From Selaginella moellendorffii (Eukaryota; Streptophyta; Lycopodiopsida; Selaginellales; Selaginellaceae), in NCBI RefSeq assembly GCF_000143415.4, contig NW_003314287.1, positions 1,155,172 to 1,219,171 of the forward strand: a DNA stretch of 64,000 bases, given 5' to 3'. This document shows positions 1 through 7,938 of the stretch, one piece after another; position 1 is the stretch's first letter; each line of letters opens with the position of its first letter. The notes beneath the pieces were generated by a model that did not search any database, had not been told where the DNA came from, and saw nothing but the letters and a program-made list of their open reading frames with translations. A program made the translations under genes and the position numbers.

Positions 1-1383
1 GCCGAGGCGGAGAGGATCTTTGATTCCATGCCTGAGAGGAATCTTGTTTCGTGGAACTCCATTGCCGCTGCGCATGCCCAACAAGGGAACTGGTTGGAAT
101 CCAAGAGGATTTTTGATTCCATGCCAGGCAGGGACTTGGTTTCCTGGAACACCATGATCGATTGCTACACCCAAAATTCTCAACTGGCGAATGCAAAGAT
201 GGAGTTTGATCTGATGCCTGAGCGCAATCTTGTTTCCTGGAACGCGATTTTGTCTGCTTATACCCGTGATGGGCAAGTTGATATCGCAGAGGCGATTTTC
301 AAAGAGATGCCGCAGCACGATCTTATCTCCTGGACCGTCTTGCTTGTATGTTTCTCTCAAAACAAAAAATTGACAGAAGCGAAAAAAGTTTTCGAGACGA
401 TGCCCGAGAGAGATTTAATAGCCGGAAATGCTCTTCTTTCTGCAAATGCCCTGACCGGGCATCTAGAGGAAACATCTGTTTTGTTTAATAGTATGAACGA
501 AAAAGACGTAGTTTCGTGGACAATTATGGTCACGATGTTTGCTCAAAACTTTAGTTTAGAGGAAGCGCTTATTATTTTTAACCATATGCCAATGAGAAAC
601 TTGGTCTCCTGGACATCTTTAATTTCAGCATACGCCATGAAAGGGTATCTTAGTGAAGCTAAGAATTTGTTTAATGAGCTGCCACAAAAAGACCTCGTAG
701 CATGGAACACAATGCTAAATGCATACTATGTAAATGGTCTTATGTACGAACTGAAACAGTTTTTTGATCAAATTCCGGGGAAAAACTTAATTTCTTGGAA
801 CGCCGCACTGTCAGCATTTGCCGCAATTGGGCATTTGTATCAAGCGAAAAAGATCTTTGAGACAATGCCCGAGAGAGATTCAGTATCCTGGTCTCTAATC
901 TCACTTGCCTTCGCTCGCTGTCAACTTGACTCCAGTGCTGTTTTCGCATCAATGCAGCTGACCCATTTCCCGATTGACAGCTGCTTCAGCACTTTCATCG
1001 TAGCTTGCAGTGACTCCGGGAACATTCGCTGCGGCAAGGCGTGCTTCACGTCCATGATCGCAGATTTCGGCATCGACGCAACGAAACAGCTCTACCTCTG
1101 TGTACTGAGCCTCCTCGCCCGCGCCGGATACCTGGAAGACGCGATTGAGCTGATCGAAACAATGCCCTTCGCAGCTGATGCTTTGGAATGGACGTGCCTG
1201 TTGTCTTCGTGCAAGAGCCATGTCGATTTGGGTCGTGGGAAAAACGCCGCCCAATTCATGCTAACTCGCGATTCTTCGTCCTCTTACGTACTGCTTAGCA
1301 ATGTATACCGCTTGGATGCAAAGGAAAGCATTGCACGATCCACGAAACAAAAATCTCCAAAGATTTTGCATCAAACCTTATAG
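1..1383 (+). CDS. PLS-type pentatricopeptide repeat protein, 5' end outside window
   Basis: The reading frame is open from base 1, so the true start lies upstream; the stop TAG is at 1381-1383. About 460 residues remain. They are almost wholly PPR motifs of roughly 31 residues with the recurring pattern F..MP.R(D/N)(L/V)(V/I)SW, which marks the S/L-type repeats of PLS-class plant PPR proteins. Such proteins bind single-stranded RNA in plastids or mitochondria, often for C-to-U editing or processing. The C-terminal part (MPF..DALEW..LL..C, then SYVLLSN) is the start of an E motif, but the protein ends soon after, with no E+ or DYW deaminase domain. The last 20 residues are Lys/Ser-rich and look like read-through into unrelated sequence. 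A heavily deleted relative lies at 6875-7085. The target RNA cannot be told. Confidence 0.88.
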   Translation, partial: AEAERIFDSMPERNLVSWNSIAAAHAQQGNWLESKRIFDSMPGRDLVSWNTMIDCYTQNSQLANAKMEFDLMPERNLVSWNAILSAYTRDGQVDIAEAIFKEMPQHDLISWTVLLVCFSQNKKLTEAKKVFETMPERDLIAGNALLSANALTGHLEETSVLFNSMNEKDVVSWTIMVTMFAQNFSLEEALIIFNHMPMRNLVSWTSLISAYAMKGYLSEAKNLFNELPQKDLVAWNTMLNAYYVNGLMYELKQFFDQIPGKNLISWNAALSAFAAIGHLYQAKKIFETMPERDSVSWSLISLAFARCQLDSSAVFASMQLTHFPIDSCFSTFIVACSDSGNIRCGKACFTSMIADFGIDATKQLYLCVLSLLARAGYLEDAIELIETMPFAADALEWTCLLSSCKSHVDLGRGKNAAQFMLTRDSSSSYVLLSNVYRLDAKESIARSTKQKSPKILHQTL

Positions 1384-1720
1384 TTTGGTAGCTCCAAACT
1401 TAGAGAAAAATGGAACTCCCAACTACAAGTCAATGCCGTAGTCAACCTTAGTCAAAGAGGGTCAAACACGATTGCATACGTGGGTAGCAAAGGAACGTCT
1501 CATCCGCGTGGCTTGCACGAGCACCATGCAGGCGATGCGTGGATAGCTCGGCCCCACGGCCACCTCAGCTGCCACCTCGGCCTGGCACGTCCACGTAGAT
1601 TATATGCCCGTGTATTTCTACCGTGAACTGCGGGGACTGAATCTCAGTGTTTATTCTATTTTCTCTCTTCCCTCTTTCGCTTTCTTGCTCACTCTCTTCT
1701 TTCTCGAGAAGAAGTCCTCA

Positions 1721-2026
1721 ATGGCACTGCGAGATTCTTTGTTCGCAAAGTTTGTCTTCGTGTATGGGGACGACGACGATGACAATCCCCCGGATCTCGC
1801 CCCCGCCGCCTCGGAAGTTCCTGCATTGTCTTCTTGTTTCCTGGGGGAAGACCAGATGGTTCCGAGAATCATCTATGAGGCTCACTGCGGAGATCGCGAT
1901 CGCCAAGTAAGTTACACAAGAAATCCTGTTCCCTTTTCCTCTTTTGATGATTTCAGTTTGATTCACTGTGTTCCTTGATCAAAACAGAGAGGTCAATCTC
2001 CTCCAACAGTTCGCATTGGGATCTGA
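1721..2026 (+). CDS. small two-exon gene of unknown function, copy A (74 aa)
   Basis: Predicted exons are 1721-1906 (62 codons) and 1988-2026, joined by an 81-nt GT-AG intron in phase 0. The product is 74 residues with a run of five Asp near residue 18, a Pro/Ala-rich middle and a C-terminus ending TVRIGI. I see no signal peptide, membrane segment or known domain. The case for a real gene is the second copy at 7438-7740: exon lengths, splice sites and stop are identical, with no indel in the coding part, and I count about 8 synonymous against 7 amino-acid-changing differences. That pattern is more conservative than neutral drift would give. It sits between a PPR gene and the relic of another. 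It could still be a conserved 5' leader rather than a protein gene. Confidence 0.5.
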
Positions 2027-2183
2027 GAACGCTGGATCTTTTCACCGCTGCTCCAATTCAAATCCCTCTTGCGTGTAATGTCGTCCCTCTCGACCGCTCT
2101 GACGACCTATAAACTCTCACCTCTTATAGTTTTTGGTCACTTGTAACTCTTGAGAATAATACCAATCCACGTTTGAGTCGATC

Positions 2184-2520
2184 GTGTTTAGTTTTAGATT
2201 TTGGAGCCATGCCTTCGCTGCTTCACCGCTAGCAATGAAGTATCCTCAAACGAAAAATTCATGCTTTCCGAAACTCCCCCCACGAAGTCGCTTAATTAAG
2301 CTCGTCGCTTCTTTCGCAGTTCTGGTTTCCAAGTGGGAAAGATCTGGCCGCGGTTCTAGAGACGTTAGAATGGCGATGATTTCCGGAGGATCTCCTGATC
2401 ATTTTTTATTGCCTGGAGAACAGCTGAGTCCACGTCGCCTTCATCGACTGTGGCAGATATTTCTTGACAGTTTTCTACATTGCTGTGCGCTCGCGACCGC
2501 TCCTGGAGCCCTAAATTAAG
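2184..2520 (-). pseudogene. collapsed relic of the PPR-SMR gene
   Basis: This stretch matches the two ends of the intact PPR-SMR gene at 7939-10014 with the middle deleted. Bases from about 2190 correspond to the 3' end near 7950-8150 (the same 'ttggagccatgcctt' and 'agcaatgaagtatcc' words), and those from about 2340 to 2520 correspond to the 5' part near 9660-10100 (attgcctggagaacagc, agccctaaa). Roughly 1.7 kb of coding sequence is missing, so no PPR or SMR protein can be made. Similarity continues past it to about 2590, matching 10090-10155. It is inferred to be the lost copy of a duplicated gene. Confidence 0.75.
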
Positions 2521-2829
2521 AAAACTAAAATCGTTTTAAGCTGTCTGCTGACATTCAGTTACTATATGCTTTATGTTCTTGATCATTTTCAGAAAGGCAA
2601 AGTTTCCAAGAATTTGATCACGGCTATGATTGTCTCGCTACACTCTGCGTAGCTATTAGCTACAAAATAACCGCCTGGACAGTGTCTACCAGGTGAAGGA
2701 TATTCCGAATCGTGATTGTCAGACTGCACATCTTCTCCCGTAAACGATCCTCGGCAACCGTGGCTTCTTTTCTTCACCTAGCTTCACGCTACCAGACCTA
2801 GCCGCCTCTCCACAAGGGAGAAGAGCTAG

Positions 2830-5034
2830 ATGGAGATCGTCATCGATGGACACGGCCACATTCTCGGCCGCGTTGCTTCCATCTGCTCGAAGGAGCTTCT
2901 CAAAGGCCAGCGCTTGGTATTCGATTGCAGTTCGATTGTGATTGCGATTGTTCGATTGCTCGTTCTTTCTTTCTTTCAGGTGATTGTTCGCTGCGAAGAC
3001 ATTTGCATGTCGGGGGGGATCATCCGCCAGAAGATGAAGTATCATCGGGCTTTAAGGAGGCGCAGCAACACAAATCCCCGGCGTGGTGGCCCCAAGATCG
3101 AAACCTCTCCTTCCGGCATTCTTGCGCGCGTCATCAAAGGGTGAGTCTTTCCTTTCAACCATTTGTGGGCAATTCTTTTCTTGAGGATCTAGAATGCTTC
3201 CCAGATCCAAGAGGGCGGGTGCACTCCGCAATTTCAAAGCCTACGATGGCTGTCCTCCACCGTATGGTGTCGTGAAGAAAATGGTCATCCCCGACGCTCT
3301 CAAGTAAGCAAAAAAAATCTCTCAGTCACCACGTTTTTTTACCCTTCGTTTCTGTAGAGTGCTCAGAATGAGAAGGGAGAGTCCCTTCTGCTTGCTTGGA
3401 GCTTTAGCGCGCGATCTCGGATGGGAGGGTGGCGACTTTGTAGCTGTAAGTAATGAAGTAATGAATGACTAGAAAGTTAGATGTTATTTGATCTCGTTTT
3501 TGTTTGGATAGAAACTGGAGGCCAAGCGCAAAGAGAAAGCGCTAGTTTTCTACAAGAGAAAACTCAAATTTCTAGCAGAAAGAAGTCGTATACTGGATGA
3601 GTATGACAAGAAACAGAATGAACTTCAGCAGCAACAGGAAAATCTCTTGGAAGGTATAGTTGTTGCGCTAGTTTTCTATAAAATCAAATGCAAAGTTTGT
3701 AGCAGAGACAGGTGAGTCTGACGTGAATCAGCGGCGACAACAGGAAAAACTCTCGGAAGGTATTGTTGTGTCTTAGTCTTAAAATGGAAAATTAGCATTC
3801 TTTCCAGGTCTTCAGCGGGTTGTGAAGCTTCCCGAGAACAAGAACCTGATCGACTTATTCGTGTTTGCAAGAGTTTTTCCGGGGTATCTCTCAGCCATAA
3901 CCGATGCCTTGGAAACCTCACAGTTCCTAGCGTTTGATACAACGACTGAGCTTGCTGTCAAACCTTCTGAAGCACCGAAAGTCTTGTCAATGCTCCAGCG
4001 CGTTCGATCTCTTGAGAGCTTTGCATTCCATATTGATGTCGGATATGAGGTGAATGCTGAAATCATTCAAAGAGTGCTCTCTTTCCAGTTTCTGACGAGC
4101 GGGTTGATACCAGGTGGATGCTGAAATCATTCAAAACGTGGAGCTAAAAGAACTCGTCATTGAAGGCTTCGAGATCCAAGGCGAAATCAAGCTTATTCCG
4201 TTGCCAAGCCTTGTGGACCTTAACGTCAAGGTATGGACTTCTTATTTGGTTGTTGGATCATCATCTCTCGTTGATATTGTTTCTTATATAGGGCTTTATC
4301 ATTGCTCCTGAAATGCCACATCCTGGCATAGCCTGGCCGTTGCTCACGACTCTAGAGCTTTTCTATATGTTGGTGAGCCTAATCACGGTGAATGGTATCC
4401 TTGCAAGGTGCCCCTCGCTCACTAATCTCAGCATCATCGATTGCATTTACTACGTCGATTTTGACAACGAAGATGACACTGATGATGATGCTCCAATGAC
4501 AAGTGCTTTCTCTCTGGAGTGGACGATTTTTTCAACATCACTCACGTCATTTCGCTTTAAGTAAGTGTGCTCCAACATTTTCTGGTGCCTAAAACTCTAA
4601 CTAGTTGCTGTTCTCTCTTTCTTTCAAGGGCAAGGGGGGAGATTTACGACGAGATCAAGATCATTGCTCCAAGCTTGAAGAAACTGAACCTTTCTGGTTT
4701 CCAGAACCTCAAACTCAAGGGCCCCTTTGCACTGGCGGAAATGAGTCTTTCCGAGATCCATTTTGAGGAGGAATCACTTTCGATTATGCAGGAGCAGCTA
4801 AACAGCATAACGTCCAAGGATCCTTCAGTGACAGAAGTGCTCCGAGTCTCTACGGTGGGTGACGATTCAGGCCGCCTCTATGCAGTGCTGCGCTCAATTG
4901 TGGGAATAACGACTGCAGTGCTTGAAGTCCAGGGAAGTCCAGCACTCCTTGATAACATCGACCACTTACAAGTCTGGGAGTCCATCAGAACCTACGCAAG
5001 GACCGTCAATCTTGTTCCTGCCGAAGTCGACTGA
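2830..5034 (+). CDS. predicted fusion of ribosomal protein uL13 (L13a) with an LRR-like domain
   Basis: Ten exons join in frame to 559 residues: 2830-2916, 2980-3140, 3193-3303, 3358-3445, 3512-3653, 3703-3759, 3808-4049, 4114-4230, 4292-4560, 4629-5034. Residues 1 to about 190 are a diverged cytosolic uL13: DG.GH.LGR near the start, VIVRCEDICMSGG, MKY..ALR.R.NTNP, PPPYG..KKMVIPDALKVLR and LEAKRKEKA. The usual FRAPSKIFWR rRNA-contact stretch is replaced, so ribosome function is doubtful. Residues about 190-225 are Gln/Glu-rich and probably helical. The rest resembles the leucine-rich part of plant F-box/LRR proteins (SLTNLSIIDC, LKKLNLSGFQNLKL), without a visible F-box. Two of the introns contain copies of neighbouring exon sequence. 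It could instead be two adjacent genes; transcript data would settle it. Decayed LRR sequence recurs at 10281-10330. Confidence 0.6.
3539..3772 (+). repeat. diverged tandem duplication spanning an exon-intron border
   Basis: A unit starting gcgctagttttcta at 3539 (126 bases) is repeated from 3665, where it is shortened to about 106 bases. Both copies end in caacaggaaaa.ctc..ggaaggta.tgttgt. The first lies in coding exon 5 and its donor; the second supplies the next intron body, its acceptor and the small 57-nt exon 6. Confidence 0.85.
4050..4140 (+). repeat. short direct repeat: intron start copies the following exon start
   Basis: The first 27 bases of the intron at 4050 match the first 27 bases of the exon at 4114 at 24 positions (gtg.atgctgaaatcattcaaa..gtg). 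Similarity stops abruptly after that. Confidence 0.85.
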
Positions 5035-5934
5035 GAAATAACTTGTTGCGCTCAATTAAATAAATAAATAACCTTTGGATGCCTATTGTGTTTGAATATG
5101 GCTTGGACCACATCAAAAAACTCTTCAAGCTCTAATTATGCATTGTATTTCCATCATCTGCTGTGCATGTAATTGAATCATTGCAATGTAAATTTCCTTA
5201 ACACTTTTGTATTAGGATAAAATGGGTGTATTTTGATATTGTGGGTTGGAAAAGTTTTGATTAGAGGGCTTGATCTTCCTCGCAAGAGTCAAGAAGATGC
5301 CTCATTCTTAAGCATCCATCCTTCCAGAACGCTCTGAGGTGGATAAAAAGATAAAAAACTTGGCACCGACACGGATGACCGGCGATGACCGCAAGGACCG
5401 GCAATGACCACGACTATAAAGCCTGGTGACTGGGAGGGCTGGCGACGACGGAGATAAGTGGAGGTTTTTTGGAGCTTGGCGCTTGTATGGGTGGAGCTTG
5501 TTAGAGCTTACTGTAGCTTGAATCTCTTCTGGAGCTGTGGAGCGTGGCTTGGAGCTTTAAGAGCGTGGAATTTAGAAGTGCTCCGTGTCACACTCAGTTT
5601 GTTCTCGTTGTCTTAGTATGGCGGCACCAAAGTAAAACATATAAAATGCTATATTCTTCGATTCGGACGTTAATAACCGCGGATGCCCCTGTTCTAGAAG
5701 ATCAAGCCCCGGCTCCATGAGCTTTTTGCTACCCGGGCTGCTACTTAGCCAAAGACGATGATCGTACAATGGCTTCGCATTCAACACCACCGAATTTTTA
5801 TTTCTTTGAAAGTTTTTGATTCTTTGACACTAACTCATGCCCTGTGCAAGAGATGAATCTATGATCTGCTCCATAAGAAGCTGCTCCTACAATACATTGG
5901 AATATAAAAAAAATTCGAAGTAACTAGAAGTGAA
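5035..5934. other. intergenic region with an inverted PPR-SMR fragment
   Basis: The first 150 bases look like a 3' UTR (AT-rich, taaataaataa at about 5057). At 5330-5560 there are imperfect GGAGCTTG-type repeats. On the reverse strand, 5690-5765 matches the plus-strand bases near 8440-8510 inside the PPR-SMR gene (catcgtcttt.ggcta, ctcatggagccggggcttgatctt), so it is an inverted scrap of that gene. I see no intact gene. Confidence 0.6.
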
Positions 5935-6623
5935 TCAAGGAAGAATCATAGAAGTAGCAGCTTTAGTAAGTTGCTCTTTCATACGCTGGTGAGCAGCTTC
6001 TACAGATGCATCAGCATGCCATTTAATATCATCATCATCTTTGTCCTCCTCTTGAAGGTTTCTAGTCTTGATGCTTTGGCTCTTCAGAATCACTTTGGCA
6101 ACCCTTTTATCTTTCTTGCTGCATCCAATGCTGTTGTTCTGACTGTAAAACTTCATCATCGCCTTGTTGCTGTCGAGGGGATCCATATGAGAAAGGTGGC
6201 CACACGCTGCACACTTCAGACTTATCATTTTGTCTAGCACAATATCAGTCTCCGGATTCCCACACTTGTAACACTGAACATATTTCTCAATGAACCTATC
6301 CAAGAGATCACACAGTTTTTGAGTTTCGTGAGCGCCATTGACAATAGAAGTATGAGTTTTGTTGTCGAAACTGGATTGCGCCCCAAGCTCACAACCAAAA
6401 AACTTTGTTACATGTGCTGGGGAACGTGCAAGTGCCTTAGCCACCTCGACAATATTCACAATGTTTGTCTTAATACCATTGCCACGCCCATGAATCTTGG
6501 TCACCAGCTTCGGCATTTTGTACCTGTGAATGTGAAGATGTCACATTGAAGTAAGAAATTTTACAAATAATACCTGTAGAAGGCATCATTGTTGTTGTTG
6601 GAGCCAATGTTTTGAAGCTCCAT
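5935..6623 (-). CDS. eIF5-like protein, N-terminal domain only
   Basis: Two exons, 6574-6623 and 5935-6523, encode 212 residues. The start ATG at 6623 gives an Asn-rich opening and DAFYRYKMPKLVTKI, the usual start of eIF5, the GTPase-activating factor for eIF2 in start-codon selection. GRGNGIKTNIVN, FFGCELGAQSSFD, NGAH and a C2-C2 zinc finger (CYKC...CAAC) follow, all features of the eIF5 N-terminal domain. The protein then ends at a stretch resembling the linker (SVEAAHQRMKEQLT). Plant eIF5 is about 430-450 residues and carries a C-terminal W2/HEAT domain that binds eIF2-beta and eIF3; that domain is absent. I could not find it upstream or downstream, so this is a truncated paralogue, possibly non-functional. 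An inverted, decayed copy lies at 10443-10902. Confidence 0.8.
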
Positions 6624-6874
6624 AGGTAACTTTTTCCTCAAACACCTCAAGCTTTTTAATTAAGTTTTTAAGCTAAATTAAATCGTAAGCACTATTTTTA
6701 TACTTTTCTTTGTTTTTTTCACAGCCAGTTTCCCATGCCTTCAGCAAGACAAAGTGTAACTTCGACCATATGTCCAAGAGAACTTTATAGACGCTTTAAT
6801 TATAGAACGTAGCATGTTTGCTCAAAACTGTCAGATTGATAAAAAATAATTAAACGCTTTCTCTAGACAAGTCA

Positions 6875-7085
6875 TCTCAGTGAGGCAAAGATTTTGTTTA
6901 ATCAGCCGCCACAAAAAGCATGGAACACAATGCTAAACGTGTACTATGTAAATGGTCTTATCAAAGAATCGAAACAGTGTTTGAACAGAAAAAACTTACA
7001 CTAGAATGCAAATGACTGGCGTTGACGTGTTACTTAGCAATGTATATCACTTGGATGCAGGGTCAAAACAAAGCATTGCACTTGG
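6875..7085 (+). pseudogene. relic of the PLS-PPR gene
   Basis: Bases 6877-6998 match 650-790 of the PPR gene at the window start (tttgtttaat.agc.gccacaaaaag, catggaacacaatgctaaa, tactatgtaaatggtctta) with small deletions. Bases 7030-7085 match 1285-1335 (gt.ttacttagcaatgtat). About 500 bases between them are deleted and there are frame breaks, so it is non-coding. Confidence 0.8.
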
Positions 7086-7152
7086 ATCAATCTTCCTGTT
7101 ATTAACTTCACATTGCACTTGAATCAATCTTCCTGTTATAGATTTCACACTT
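7075..7152 (+). repeat. 39-bp tandem duplication
   Basis: Two adjacent near-identical units contain attgcacttg.atcaatctt and cctgttat, followed by a ttcaca word. It lies in the spacer before the second small gene and is absent from the equivalent spacer in block A. Confidence 0.7.
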
Positions 7153-7437
7153 ATACTTCCTTTCGAGCTCAGTCAAGGAAATAGTCAACATTAGTAAAAA
7201 AGAGTCAAATACGATTGCATACGTGGGTAAGAGGAACGTCTCGTCGCGTGGCTTCCACGAGCACCATGCAAGGGATGCGTGGAGCCACGGCCACCTCAGC
7301 TGCCACCTCGACCTGGCACGTCCACGTAAGATTACGTGCCCCTGTATTTCTACCGCGACTGAATCTCAGTGCTTATTCTATCCCTCTCTCGCTTTCTTTC
7401 TCACTCTCTTCTCTCCTGAGAAGAAGTCCTCTCTACA

Positions 7438-7740
7438 ATGGCACTGCGAGATTCTTTGTTTGCAAAGTTTGTCTTCGTGCATGGGGATGACGACGATGAC
7501 AATCCCCCGGATCTCGCGCCCGCCGCCTCAGAAGTTCATGCATTGTCTCCTTGTCTCCTGGGGGAAGACCAAATGGTTCCAAGGATCATCTATGAGGCTC
7601 ACTGCGGAAATCGCGATCGCCAAGTAAGTTCTATTCCCTTTTCCTCTTTTGATGTTTCCAATTTGATTCACTGTGTTCACTGTGTTCCTTGATCAATGCA
7701 GCGAGATCAAACTCCTCCAACAGTTCGCATTGGGATCTGA
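7438..7740 (+). CDS. small two-exon gene of unknown function, copy B (74 aa)
   Basis: Exons 7438-7623 and 7702-7740 mirror copy A at 1721-2026: the same 62-codon first exon, phase-0 intron (78 nt here) and 12 final codons plus stop. Amino-acid differences from copy A are scattered (Tyr/His, Pro/His, Ser/Pro, Phe/Leu, Asp/Asn, Gly/Asp, Ser/Thr), and none breaks the frame. The upstream 230 bases are also well conserved, including an ACGTGG core at about 7220 and cacgtccacgta near 7318, which could be bZIP-type sites. Its 3' end converges on the PPR-SMR gene, about 200 bp away. Function unknown. Confidence 0.5.
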
Positions 7741-7938
7741 GAACGCTGGTCCTTTCACCGCTCTAATTCAAATCCCTCTTGCCTGTATCTCATCCTTCTC
7801 CTTCTTTGCGGATCGGAGAAGCCAGAAAAAGCTAGTTGTCAAGGATCTATGACGAACTATAAACTCTCGCCTTTTGTTGTAACCTCCGAGAATAATACCA
7901 ATCCACGATCGCTTCTCTTCGAGTTTGAGTCGATCGTT

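Noticed and set aside
2719-3237. Reverse-strand frames across the uL13 exons
   Set aside because: They conflict with the conserved uL13 exons and have no recognised domain.
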